IMG/VR virus record: IMGVR_UViG_3300045971_000354
Coordinates: 62,001-126,000 of that record
Origin: a virus
Reading direction: 5' to 3' (one strand)
DNA length: 64,000 nt
Shown here one piece after another: positions 11,312 through 20,094 of this stretch (position 1 is the first letter of the stretch; each line of letters begins with the position of its first letter). The position numbers were made by a program, and so were the translations under genes. The notes beneath the pieces were generated by a model. The model saw only the letters and a list, made by a program, of their open reading frames with translations, had not been told where the DNA came from and ran no database searches.

Positions 11312-11401
11312 ATGCTAGTAATACCACTAGAAATGCTTAATGATCTCATAATAAATACATCATCTAGCGAAATGAATGCGGAACTTCTTCTTGGAACTTA
11401 A
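11312..11401 (+). CDS. Possible 29-residue ORF between the giant tail gene and the collagen-like gene
   Basis: ATG at 11312 opens a 29-codon frame whose TAA (11399-11401) directly abuts the ATG of the next gene. That tight junction is the main argument for translation. There is no good Shine-Dalgarno sequence, and a late-promoter-like box (11350-11357) lies inside it, so it may be only spacer. Function unknown. Confidence 0.25.
   Translation: MLVIPLEMLNDLIINTSSSEMNAELLLGT
11350..11357 (+). promoter_or_regulatory. Candidate T4-type late promoter box (AATAAATA)
   Basis: AATAAATA matches the NATAAATA form of the T4-like late -10 element used by T4-related aquatic phages. It sits about 45 bases before the collagen-like fiber gene at 11402, in the late tail module. 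The motif is short, so the call rests on context. Confidence 0.45.
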
Positions 11402-12562
11402 ATGACAAAAGTAACACAACTACCAATAGCAACAACTATTACAAATTACGGAGTATTCGTTATCGTTGATGGCGGAATTACTAAACAAATTGGTTGGCAG
11501 ACTTTAAAATCGGGAGCATTCAAAGGCGATACCGGAATACAAGGACCGATCGGTAATACAGGAACACAGGGTATTCAAGGGCCAATCGGAATAACCGGAA
11601 CAGCCGCTACTGTTGTAGTAGGCACTGTAGTTGCGAGTACTGTGACAACAAGTGTTACTGATGTCGGAACACCGGGTAGTGCAATACTTAATTTTGTGTT
11701 ACAGCAAGGTATTCAAGGTATTCAAGGTATTCAAGGACCGATCGGCAATACAGGAACACAAGGTATTCAAGGACCTATCGGATCAACTGGGACATTAGCA
11801 GATCTTCAAATTGGTATAGTTTCTACCGGAACTACTGCTACTGTTGGTATTTCTACTTCAAGCACAATTACAGCGGTATTTACGACATCAACTACTGCTG
11901 CAACAACAGCATCGTCGACGTTAACTACCATTATATTGACAACATCTTCGTCAATATCAACATCTTCGTCGACTGCAACTGTTTTTACTTTAATTACTAC
12001 ATCGACTACTATTTCAACATCTTCGCTAACTGCAACTATTGTTACGACAATTTCTACGGCAACTACTAGATACGGTACATTTCTTAATTTTGTATTACCT
12101 CCGACCCAGTCAACTGTTGGCATTGTTTCACTTACTACCGCTACTACTAGCACAGCAGGTGTGGTTAAAATTGGATCAGGAATTGATGTTTCGTCGAGCG
12201 GCACAATTAGTGTAACTCCGTCTAATGTGGTGTTTACTGGCGGAACTGTTAATAATAGTTCTACATTTACTAATAATCTATCAGTGTACGGAACATTTAC
12301 AGCGGCAACTTTATTAGTTGGCTCAACTGGCATTGGCACAGTGCAATCAACAAACGATCTTTCATTAAAAGCAGCAGGCATTATTACTACTAACGCACCA
12401 TTTGTGTTACCGAGTTATAACTCAACTACAACATTGGCAGCACTTGTTGGCATTCCTGTAGGTGCAACTGTTTTCGTTACAAATGCGCCAGGCGGTGCGC
12501 AACCTTGTTATTTCGACGGAGTACATTGGTATACATTTAACGGCAGAGTTCAGGTTCTATAA
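11402..12562 (+). CDS. Collagen-like tail fiber protein
   Basis: 386 residues. The N-terminal part has two blocks of collagen-like G-X-Y triplets (residues about 40-65 and 100-130; units such as GPIGNTGTQGIQGPIG), which are expected to form a triple-helical shaft. Between and after them lies a long Ser/Thr-rich low-complexity stretch (residues about 140-225). The C-terminal about 50 residues (VGATVFVTNAPGG....YFDGVHWYTF) resemble the terminal knob found on many phage fibers. It is followed by the protease gene with a one-base TAATG stop/start overlap, so the two are translationally coupled. A host-contacting fiber or decoration role is inferred from collagen repeats and position; the receptor is unknown. 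Confidence 0.8.
   Translation: MTKVTQLPIATTITNYGVFVIVDGGITKQIGWQTLKSGAFKGDTGIQGPIGNTGTQGIQGPIGITGTAATVVVGTVVASTVTTSVTDVGTPGSAILNFVLQQGIQGIQGIQGPIGNTGTQGIQGPIGSTGTLADLQIGIVSTGTTATVGISTSSTITAVFTTSTTAATTASSTLTTIILTTSSSISTSSSTATVFTLITTSTTISTSSLTATIVTTISTATTRYGTFLNFVLPPTQSTVGIVSLTTATTSTAGVVKIGSGIDVSSSGTISVTPSNVVFTGGTVNNSSTFTNNLSVYGTFTAATLLVGSTGIGTVQSTNDLSLKAAGIITTNAPFVLPSYNSTTTLAALVGIPVGATVFVTNAPGGAQPCYFDGVHWYTFNGRVQVL
11708..11734 (+). repeat. Three tandem 9-bp repeats encoding Gly-Ile-Gln
   Basis: GGTATTCAA occurs three times head to tail, encoding collagen triplets G-I-Q. Perfect nucleotide identity suggests recent slippage, a cheap way to change fiber length. Confidence 0.8.
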
Positions 12563-14115
12563 TGTTACGTTCATATTATGTTGTAGTGAGCGAACCTCGC
12601 TTTAAAGAAGAAATTCATAAAGAACTTCTGGCTGAAAACGGCAGCGATACTGTGCCTGATCGTTCAGTTGAGCATGAAGATTTAATGCCATTTAGTGAAT
12701 ACAATGGCATATTTTTAATGACAGATGCAGAAGCCGAGCGTCTTTCTACTGATTTTAGGGTTACAGATGTTCATTTGAGTGCAGAAGATCAAGGATTTAG
12801 TATTGTTCCCTGTGGTACTAAGCATTATCAATACGATAAAAATACCGCTACACAGACAGCAGCAATGAAAAACTGGGCGTTAGGCAGGTGCATTAGTCCT
12901 ACTGAAAACTTCGGCACCGCGGTTTCTACCTCAACATATACTTATACATTAACCGGTAAAGGGGTTGATGTTGTTATAATGGATACCGGTATTGAACCTA
13001 GTCATCCTGAGTTTGCAGTAAACCCAGATGGTACTGGCGGAACACGAGTAGTATCTATTGACTGGACTGCTTATGGAGTCATAACAAGTACTCCTACTGG
13101 CGGGTTCTTAGGTGATTGTGACGGGCACGGATCTAATTGTGCTAGTATTGCAGCAGGTAATACTTGCGGGTGGGCCAGTGATTCAGCAATTTATAGCATG
13201 CGAATAGTTGGAACAGGGTTGCCGACTGAACACGATATTTTAGATGGTAGAGTATTAGGGCTTGTAAACGAAATAAAAGCATGGCAGACTTTAAGACTAT
13301 TTCACCTTGGGAAAGCAGTTGATCCTTCTACTGGTTATCGTAGGCCTACTATTGTATCTTGTAGTTACGCTTATTTAAACACATATACTAACCTTAAGTC
13401 GATTACTTATAGAGGAGTAGCCTCTTTAACAACAACAACTAACGGCATTTTAGGAGCCCTTGGTCCTGCACAAGGAAATTCTGGGAACAGTCATGGTGTT
13501 CGGTATGCAGCAGTCGAAGCTGAGATTGCATCTGTAATTGCTGCTGGAATTATTGTTGTCGGTGCCGCAGGAAACGATAGTCATAAAATTGAAGTTCCGG
13601 CCGGAGTTGATTATAATAATTATTGGACAAATACTAGTAATCTTAGTTCTTATTACCACCGCGGCGCGACCCCTGGTTCTACACCGGGTGTAATATGTGT
13701 AGGTGCAGTTGCAGCCGCTCTACCTGAACATAAGGTATATTTTAGCTGTGCAGGCCCTCGAGTAAATATTTTTGCTCCAGGATATTACGTCATGGGAGCA
13801 TGGAGCAGTTCGACTTACGCTATTCCTTCAGTGCAAGATCCTCGAAACTCGTTATATTATTTTAGCAAGATTAGCGGCACTAGTCAGGCATGCCCGCAGG
13901 TTACGGGAGTAGGTGCATTATTATTAGAATTACGTCCTTGGATGAATTCAACTGATGTAACTAATGTTTTATCTAGTATTTCTAACAAAAATCAACTTAA
14001 CGAATCGTACTACGGGCAAACTGGAACGTATACAAATTCCGCTAGCTTACAAAGTGGACCAAGTAACTACTTGTATATGGCGTATAACCAGCCTATTCCG
14101 TTAACTATTACCTAG
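12562..14115 (+). CDS. Subtilisin-family (S8) serine protease in the tail module
   Basis: 517 residues. All catalytic elements of the peptidase S8 family are present in order: Asp141 in VVIMDTGIEPSHPEF, His189 in GDCDGHGSN, the oxyanion Asn338 in VVGAAGNDS, and Ser441 in ISGTSQACPQVTGV. The first about 130 residues contain no recognised domain and could be a propeptide or a virion anchor. No signal peptide is seen. The start ATG overlaps the TAA of the collagen-like gene by one base, and the gene sits among fiber genes. That points to a virion-associated or fiber-maturing protease rather than a secreted enzyme. Catalysis is well supported by motifs; the substrate is unknown. Confidence 0.9.
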   Translation: MLRSYYVVVSEPRFKEEIHKELLAENGSDTVPDRSVEHEDLMPFSEYNGIFLMTDAEAERLSTDFRVTDVHLSAEDQGFSIVPCGTKHYQYDKNTATQTAAMKNWALGRCISPTENFGTAVSTSTYTYTLTGKGVDVVIMDTGIEPSHPEFAVNPDGTGGTRVVSIDWTAYGVITSTPTGGFLGDCDGHGSNCASIAAGNTCGWASDSAIYSMRIVGTGLPTEHDILDGRVLGLVNEIKAWQTLRLFHLGKAVDPSTGYRRPTIVSCSYAYLNTYTNLKSITYRGVASLTTTTNGILGALGPAQGNSGNSHGVRYAAVEAEIASVIAAGIIVVGAAGNDSHKIEVPAGVDYNNYWTNTSNLSSYYHRGATPGSTPGVICVGAVAAALPEHKVYFSCAGPRVNIFAPGYYVMGAWSSSTYAIPSVQDPRNSLYYFSKISGTSQACPQVTGVGALLLELRPWMNSTDVTNVLSSISNKNQLNESYYGQTGTYTNSASLQSGPSNYLYMAYNQPIPLTIT

Positions 14116-14123
14116 GATAAATA
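14116..14123 (+). promoter_or_regulatory. Candidate late promoter box (GATAAATA) before 14129
   Basis: GATAAATA lies immediately before the ATG at 14129. T4 late start sites fall six bases after the box, so transcription would begin at or next to the ATG and give a nearly leaderless mRNA. Alternatively the AGGA within it serves as Shine-Dalgarno for read-through transcripts. Confidence 0.35.
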
Positions 14124-14128
14124 TCACT

Positions 14129-14782
14129 ATGGATACTAACAAAACATCAATTTTAACTACTGCAACAGTGGAATCACACCCAAACGAACACAGCGGTTTA
14201 CACATTCAAGGGCATATTAAAATTTTTGACCCTCAAACTGAAGAAGTTTTCATCAATAAACGCAATGCAATTCATTATGAAAATTTTAGTATCGGGTTAG
14301 CGCAAGCAATGAGTAATCAAGGACAAGGATTTATTTCCGAAATGTGTTTCGGAAACGGCGGAAGCCGCATTGATCCTACAGGAATTATTACTTACCTTAC
14401 TCCAAATGCAGTTGGGTCAAATGCTAGTTTGTATAATCAGACTTATTTTAAGAATATTGATGCTACTAGTTCAAGAGATACAGACCCCTCTAGAAATTTT
14501 ATGGAAGTTCGACATATTACAGGAACTGCGTATAGCGATATTCTAGTAAGTTGCCTACTTGACTTTGGCGAACCATCGGGTCAGCAAGCATTTGATAATG
14601 CAACTTCTTCAGGTACTGCTTATGTATTTGACGAAATTGGATTACGCGGATATAATTTCAACGGAGAAGGTACTGGTATGTTGCTTACTCATGTTATTTT
14701 CCACCCTGTACAAAAGAGTTTAAACAGACTACTTCAAATAGATTACACAGTTCGTATTCAGAGTTTAACTAACGGGGCTTAA
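14129..14782 (+). CDS. Putative tail structural protein, unknown specific role
   Basis: 217 residues, soluble, no signal or membrane segment. The N-terminal segment (GHIKIFDPQTEEVFINKRNAI, quoted in part) and FGNGGSRIDPTG resemble phage virion proteins of unknown function that commonly sit with tail fibers in T4-like aquatic phages. It lies 13 bases after the protease gene and 1 base before the first of four fiber paralogs, so it is almost certainly co-transcribed with them. I recognise no catalytic motif. A structural or fiber-adaptor role is inferred from position only. Confidence 0.65.
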   Translation: MDTNKTSILTTATVESHPNEHSGLHIQGHIKIFDPQTEEVFINKRNAIHYENFSIGLAQAMSNQGQGFISEMCFGNGGSRIDPTGIITYLTPNAVGSNASLYNQTYFKNIDATSSRDTDPSRNFMEVRHITGTAYSDILVSCLLDFGEPSGQQAFDNATSSGTAYVFDEIGLRGYNFNGEGTGMLLTHVIFHPVQKSLNRLLQIDYTVRIQSLTNGA

Positions 14783-14783
14783 A

Positions 14784-16022
14784 ATGAGTTATACAATAAA
14801 ATTTTCTGATCCTAATACTTCGGCAAAGCCTCCGATTGTTATACTTGATAATTCAAAAGATCAGAGCTCTACCAGCCTAACATTTCTTGGAAAAAATTAT
14901 CCAGGGTATGGGCAAATTGTTGCGGAAAATTTTCTGTGGTTATTAGAACACTTTGCCGGCCCCATTCCGGGACCAGTTAATCCTGTTCAAGGACAACTTT
15001 GGTATAACAACACCGACGGCAAATTATTAGTTAACGACGGTTCTTCGTGGTCGCCGGTAAACAGATTATTTCAACAATCAGTTGACCCGACAACTATTAG
15101 CTCAAATGTTAAACTCGGTGATGTTTGGGTTGACACTTCTAATCCAAACGGAATTCAATTAAAAATTTACAACGGGACTATTGGAAAACCTTGGTCTCAA
15201 ATAGGAAACAACGATCCTAATACCGGCAGCTTCCCGTATTTAGGAATATTAGATACTGACAATGCTATTCACACTGTTATTAAAGATACAATAGAAAATA
15301 GCGGCACTGTAATTGCAATTTACGCCAAGGAGGATTTTGTCCCTCAATCTCCTGATTTCGGGTTTAGCCAAATTAGAAAAGGAATTAACATTCCTGCTGA
15401 TGCTAGATTAAACGGAGCCTCGCAATTTGCATATTCATTAAAATCAACTCCTACTTCAGAACCTATCCTTACTAATTGTATTCTTAGAAACGATATTAAC
15501 CAGAGAATAAGTGGAACACTAAGTATCGGAGTTGATACTAACTCGTTACAGATTGGTTATAACAATTCGTTTATTTTACAAACAGTAAATCAGTACAATT
15601 CAAATTTTGTTAATACCTACCAATCTACTGCTACTTCACAGATTAGCGGAAAATTTACATTTAATTTACAAGTAGCTGGGAAATCTGCAGAACTACTTAC
15701 TGTCGATGGGGCAACTCAAACTGTCACAATAGGTGATGTTGGTAAAAAAATTAATGGCAATTTAAATGTTACTGGAGACGTTAGTTTTATTCCGGCAGGT
15801 TCGATTATGCCGTTCGCAGGGTTAGTTCCTCCAACAGGCTGGTTAATTTGTGACGGGTCGACTACAAGTACAATTGTTCGCCCAGCATTGTTCGGAGCAA
15901 TTCAATATAATTATGGTGGAACAGGATCAATTTTTAATCTTCCTAATCTTACAAACAAATTGTTTGCTACTAACGCAGTTAACACATCAACTTCGGCAAT
16001 AAAATATATTATAAGATACTAA
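14784..16022 (+). CDS. Tail fiber protein with tail-collar domain
   Basis: 412 residues. The N-terminal about 90 residues carry the domain shared by this and the next three genes: a YTI start, LGKNYPGYG, then ENFLWLLEHFAGP and NPVQGQLWYN. The C-terminal about 75 residues form a phage tail-collar domain: IPAGSIMPFAGLVPPTGWLICDG, ALFGAI..NYGG, FNLPNLTN, as in short-tail-fiber family proteins. The middle is beta-rich and repetitive. Likely function is a trimeric host-recognition fiber; the shared N-terminus is presumably the virion attachment part. It is the shortest of the four paralogs and the only one with the collar ending. Confidence 0.85.
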   Translation: MSYTIKFSDPNTSAKPPIVILDNSKDQSSTSLTFLGKNYPGYGQIVAENFLWLLEHFAGPIPGPVNPVQGQLWYNNTDGKLLVNDGSSWSPVNRLFQQSVDPTTISSNVKLGDVWVDTSNPNGIQLKIYNGTIGKPWSQIGNNDPNTGSFPYLGILDTDNAIHTVIKDTIENSGTVIAIYAKEDFVPQSPDFGFSQIRKGINIPADARLNGASQFAYSLKSTPTSEPILTNCILRNDINQRISGTLSIGVDTNSLQIGYNNSFILQTVNQYNSNFVNTYQSTATSQISGKFTFNLQVAGKSAELLTVDGATQTVTIGDVGKKINGNLNVTGDVSFIPAGSIMPFAGLVPPTGWLICDGSTTSTIVRPALFGAIQYNYGGTGSIFNLPNLTNKLFATNAVNTSTSAIKYIIRY

Positions 16023-16025
16023 ATC

Positions 16026-17975
16026 ATGAGTTATACATTAAAACTAACTAACGGTACGATTCTGCTTACACTTGCAGATCAACATTCTGACCGCATAACT
16101 ACCAGCCTAACAATGATAGGTAAGAATGTAAATGCCTATGGTACAGATCTTAATGATAACTTTATACATTTGTTAGAGAATTTTTCTAGTGTTAATCGTC
16201 CTATTAATCCATTAGAAGGTCAATTGTGGTTTAATGCTACTGATCAAAGAATTTATGTATATGCAAAGTCTCCATCTTCTTCAAATGATTTTAAACCAGT
16301 CGGCGGCCCAATTATAGGAAGCACATTGCCTTATAATGTTTCTACTGGAGACTTCTGGTTTGATACTTCTGCTAAACAACTTAAATTTTTAGCAAGTCCT
16401 GGTAATTTGTTTACCATAGGGCCAGCGTTCGATGCAGCAGCTGGAAAATCTGGATTGATTGTTGAAACTACTGCTACTACCGTTGGCCCAGCCTCGATAT
16501 TAGAGTTATATATTGATGGTCAAGTTCTTGGAGTAGTTAGTACTGATCAATATACTTTTTCCGTTCCGTACAACGGTATTACTACAGCAACCGCTGGCAT
16601 TAATCTTATTCCTGGGTATAAATTTGTTGGAACTGCAACATTTGCCGAAACGCTAATTTCACCTACTACCGGAGCATTGCTAACTGCTGATTCGTTTTTC
16701 CGTAAAGATACATACCCGATCTATACACAAGGGTTTACCGTTGCAAATGATTTTCCTGGGGTTATAATTGGATCTGGAACTGATATTCAATTATGCAATA
16801 CCGGTTCGAGTATTTTAGCAACATCGCCAGTTGCAACATTAAAAATTAACGGGTTGGGCCAAGATTTTAATTTAGACATTAATCCATTAACAACTAGCAC
16901 TAGACAATCCGCAGTGTATATTGATTCGTCGAATTCTAGAATTGGAGTTTTTAATACTAAGCCTTTGTACCCTGTTGACATTACTGGCAATGTTAATATT
17001 AACGGAAATCTTATTGTTACCGGGTCGTCGACTTATATTACTAGTGCTGATTTAAGAATAGAATCGAAAGTAGTAGAATTATCATCGGGCACTATTACTA
17101 ATGACGGTATTGCAAATGGCGGCGGCGTTAAGTTATTCGGAGATAGTGTTAAATCTGTGTTGTGGAGTCTTAGCAATAATGCATGGACTTCTAACGTTAA
17201 TTTTGATATTGACTCTACTAGCACTTATAAAATCGGCGGAGTTAGTGTAGTCCAAGCTGGCGGGCTAAGTTCGTCTGTTACTGCATCTAGTTTAACATCA
17301 GTTGGAAATTTAGTCAACGGTACTACTATTGGTCAAATAACATTTTCGACCTCTACGATTGGAACAACAAATTTTGTTCCATTATATCTCGGTAATCAAA
17401 ACACTGCAAATATTGATTTCGGCGGAAATACTCTTCAAAATGTCACTGCACCTCCGATGGGTGCTGGCCCATCGTTTGCACAGTATTCTAACTATGCTGC
17501 TACTAAGGGATATGTTGACGGTGCTATTTCGAATGTTCTTGGAACACAAAAAGGTCAATTCTCCACAACAATTGATGTGACAGGTCATGCACAGTCTCTT
17601 GCAGATCCGGAGTTAGATATTTACGTTCAGGCAATGCTTAACATGCTATACCCGTCATCGTCATCTGATCCTAGTGGAAATTATGGTATTTACGATGGCG
17701 CACGGGCACGAGTAATTGTAACTAGATATACATCTTACGGAGTTCCTTCAGTAGCTAGTGATTTTATTAATTTCGGCAATCCTGTGGTCCTAAACAACAC
17801 TAGTACCGAAGTTATTGCGTATTCTCAATTTATTCGAGCAGTAACTACTCTTCCTGTTACTCCGATCGGAATTAACAGAGGTATCAAACAATATATACTA
17901 TCAAGCGGTATTTGGATTGCGTATATTGTAACTGGTACAGGCAGTAATATTATCTACACCGACGGAACCTGGTAA
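16026..17975 (+). CDS. Tail fiber protein, paralog 2
   Basis: 649 residues. It has the shared N-terminal domain (MSYTLKLTNG, MIGKNVNAYG, NFIHLLENFSS, NPLEGQLWFN). A middle section containing SIL..TLKINGLGQDFNLDI and VDITGNVNINGNLIVTGSS resembles the beta-helical shaft segments of phage fibers. The C-terminal about 150 residues (from GTQKGQFSTTIDVTG) are unlike those of the other paralogs, with no collar and no YADLAE domain. It starts 3 bases after the previous stop. Host-binding specificity probably resides in this unique C-terminus. Confidence 0.8.
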   Translation: MSYTLKLTNGTILLTLADQHSDRITTSLTMIGKNVNAYGTDLNDNFIHLLENFSSVNRPINPLEGQLWFNATDQRIYVYAKSPSSSNDFKPVGGPIIGSTLPYNVSTGDFWFDTSAKQLKFLASPGNLFTIGPAFDAAAGKSGLIVETTATTVGPASILELYIDGQVLGVVSTDQYTFSVPYNGITTATAGINLIPGYKFVGTATFAETLISPTTGALLTADSFFRKDTYPIYTQGFTVANDFPGVIIGSGTDIQLCNTGSSILATSPVATLKINGLGQDFNLDINPLTTSTRQSAVYIDSSNSRIGVFNTKPLYPVDITGNVNINGNLIVTGSSTYITSADLRIESKVVELSSGTITNDGIANGGGVKLFGDSVKSVLWSLSNNAWTSNVNFDIDSTSTYKIGGVSVVQAGGLSSSVTASSLTSVGNLVNGTTIGQITFSTSTIGTTNFVPLYLGNQNTANIDFGGNTLQNVTAPPMGAGPSFAQYSNYAATKGYVDGAISNVLGTQKGQFSTTIDVTGHAQSLADPELDIYVQAMLNMLYPSSSSDPSGNYGIYDGARARVIVTRYTSYGVPSVASDFINFGNPVVLNNTSTEVIAYSQFIRAVTTLPVTPIGINRGIKQYILSSGIWIAYIVTGTGSNIIYTDGTW

Positions 17976-17984
17976 GGAAAAATA

Positions 17985-20060
17985 ATGGCATATACTTTAA
18001 ACAAATCTAATGGCGGCACTTTAGTAGTAGTTGATGACGGTACAGTTTCTAGTGGTTTCAGCATTACATTTGTTGGGAAGAATGCTAGTAATTATGGCAG
18101 AATACAAAATGAAAATTTAGTTTATCTGTTAGAAAATTTTGCTAAGCCTGTACAACCATTAAACCCTATCCAGGGGCAAATTTGGTTTAATTCTAATCCA
18201 GTTGTAAATAGACCTGCTATATTTGACGGCACAAACTGGAGACCTCTTGCGGTTCTTCAGTATAGTAACGCTCCTACTGATACGTTAATTAATGCAGGGT
18301 CTAACCCGATAATTGATTTTGCAGCATCGACTCCTGGTGATTTGTGGATTAACAAAACCACAAATCAATTGAGTATTATTACTAATACCGGTCCTTTGTT
18401 AGTTGGCCCGGAGTCGGTTTTTGGGTTTAGCACCACTAAGATGTCATCTACTACAATGGCAGATGTAACAAATAGAAATCTGCCAGTAATTAATTTAACA
18501 ATTGATGGCGAAGTTCTCGGAGTAATTTCAAGCACACCGTTTGCGTCTAATGTTTCCGGATTCCCTAACGTAGTTAGAGGATTAACATTTAAAGATAATA
18601 CACTATCATTAACAGTGCCGTCGATTACTAGTACTTCTATTAACAGTACAATTTTAAATGTCTCAACATTAACCGCTGTTCAAATTACTGCATCAATAAC
18701 TTCAAGTACTAACGTTTTTAGTAATGTTGTCGATGCAAGCACTGTTAATGCAAGCACTGTTAATGCAAGTACCGCAATAATTACTCCCCAACTAACAGCG
18801 GCATCCGCGTTACCTGCATCACTTAACGGAGTTTGGAATCTAACTACAGGATCTACAATTTTACCGAGTATTAATTTAGGTAACAATTTAGGATCTGTTT
18901 CTAATCGATTCGGCACTATATTTTCAGGTGTTGGTGATTTTAACGCAGTATACGATAACGGATTTAGAGTCGTTACTGAAGGCACTATTGCAGGAAAGGG
19001 AGTTACTTCCTTATCCGGAACAGCAAATCAAATTACAGTAAGCACCAGTACTGGGGTTGTTCAACTTAGTTTACCTGGAGCAGTTTCTCTTAACACATTA
19101 AGTGTGTTACAACTATTTGTCAACGGATCACCTGTTGTGACTGAAGGCACTATTGCAGGAAAGGGAGTTACTTCCTTATCCGGTACAGCAAATCAAATCA
19201 CAGTTAGTGCTAGTACTGGAGTTGTTCAACTTAGTTTACCGAATACTATTAACGCCGGAGTGATTTCTGGGTCTCAGCTGTTCGATAACGGTTCAAGAGT
19301 AGTGACTCAAGCAACAATTGGACAACTTGGAGTATCATCGTTAACTGGTACAGCAAATCAAATTACAGTAAGCACTAGTACCGGAGGTGTTCAACTTAGC
19401 TTACCTGGTACTATTAATGCTGGGCTAATTTTTGCTAACGGATTATACGATTCTGGCGCTAGAGTAATTAGTACAGCTAATATTGGTACTTATGGAGCAG
19501 CATCTATTTCCGGCACCGCAGGACGCCTAGCTGTTTCAAATGTTAATGGGGCATATACTCTTACGTTGCCGGACAGCGTTTCGATTCCGACTATTTCTGT
19601 TTCCACATTACTAGCTCAAGGAACACAAAGCACTATATCCGGAAAATGGGTATTAGGTGCAAGTTCTTCACTACAAGCAACATATGCTGACTTAGCAGAA
19701 AACTACGAGTCAGATAAGCATTATATACCGGGTACTGTATTAGTATTTGCAGGTGATAAAGAAGTTACCGCATGTACTATTAAAACTGATAGGCGTGTCG
19801 CAGGGGTTGTTAGCTCTAATCCTGCATATTTAATGAATGTCGATTGTCCCGGTATTGCAGTAGCAGTTGCGTTACAAGGGAGAGTTCCTGTTAATGTTAT
19901 TGGTAAGATTGTTAAGGGCGATTTGCTTGTTACATCTGATCTTAAAGGATTTGCAGAATCAAATAATTCTCCTTGTATGGGAGCAGTTATTGGAAAAGCG
20001 TTATCTGACAAGGATTTTATCGGACCAGGAGTCGTGGAAGTTGCCATTGGAAGATTGTAA
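17985..20060 (+). CDS. Tail fiber protein, paralog 3, with repeats and YADLAE C-terminal domain
   Basis: 691 residues. The shared N-terminal domain is followed by about four repeats of roughly 55-60 residues built around TSLSGTANQITVS.STG.VQLSLP (bases about 18980-19600). The C-terminal about 125 residues begin with YADLAENYESDKHYIPGTVL and continue with VAGVVSSNPAY and GKIVKGDLLVTS. Such terminal domains are found on many phage fibers, and some relatives act as self-cleaving intramolecular chaperones; whether this one cleaves itself is not evident. Paralog 4 carries the same ending. GGAAAAATA precedes the ATG. Host-recognition fiber is inferred. Confidence 0.8.
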   Translation: MAYTLNKSNGGTLVVVDDGTVSSGFSITFVGKNASNYGRIQNENLVYLLENFAKPVQPLNPIQGQIWFNSNPVVNRPAIFDGTNWRPLAVLQYSNAPTDTLINAGSNPIIDFAASTPGDLWINKTTNQLSIITNTGPLLVGPESVFGFSTTKMSSTTMADVTNRNLPVINLTIDGEVLGVISSTPFASNVSGFPNVVRGLTFKDNTLSLTVPSITSTSINSTILNVSTLTAVQITASITSSTNVFSNVVDASTVNASTVNASTAIITPQLTAASALPASLNGVWNLTTGSTILPSINLGNNLGSVSNRFGTIFSGVGDFNAVYDNGFRVVTEGTIAGKGVTSLSGTANQITVSTSTGVVQLSLPGAVSLNTLSVLQLFVNGSPVVTEGTIAGKGVTSLSGTANQITVSASTGVVQLSLPNTINAGVISGSQLFDNGSRVVTQATIGQLGVSSLTGTANQITVSTSTGGVQLSLPGTINAGLIFANGLYDSGARVISTANIGTYGAASISGTAGRLAVSNVNGAYTLTLPDSVSIPTISVSTLLAQGTQSTISGKWVLGASSSLQATYADLAENYESDKHYIPGTVLVFAGDKEVTACTIKTDRRVAGVVSSNPAYLMNVDCPGIAVAVALQGRVPVNVIGKIVKGDLLVTSDLKGFAESNNSPCMGAVIGKALSDKDFIGPGVVEVAIGRL
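18735..18764 (+). repeat. Two perfect tandem 15-bp repeats plus a degenerate third
   Basis: GCAAGCACTGTTAAT occurs twice in tandem, then a degraded third copy begins at 18765. The repeats encode A-S-T-V-N units in paralog 3. They keep the frame and would change shaft length by five residues per step. Confidence 0.85.
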
Positions 20061-20068
20061 GATCTACC

Positions 20069-20076
20069 GATAAATA
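20069..20076 (+). promoter_or_regulatory. Candidate late promoter box (GATAAATA) for fiber paralog 4
   Basis: GATAAATA lies 19 bases before the ATG at 20095, in the only sizeable gap between the fiber genes. The predicted start would be near 20082. The motif and spacing fit a T4-type late promoter that gives the last fiber gene its own transcript. Confidence 0.5.
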
Positions 20077-20094
20077 CACAAACTTGAAAATAAT

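Noticed and set aside
10870-11349. 159-codon minus-strand frame opposite the end of the giant tail gene
   Set aside because: It lies wholly antisense to a gene with strong domain content, with no ribosome site and no neighbours on that strand; it is a shadow of the sense codons.
11806-12381. 191-codon minus-strand frame opposite the Ser/Thr-rich part of the collagen-like gene
   Set aside because: Val/Asp-rich composition is what antisense of Thr/Ser-rich repeats gives; no start signal.
18735-18780. Short tandem repeats considered as a CRISPR-like array
   Set aside because: Repeats are contiguous without spacers and in frame within a fiber gene.
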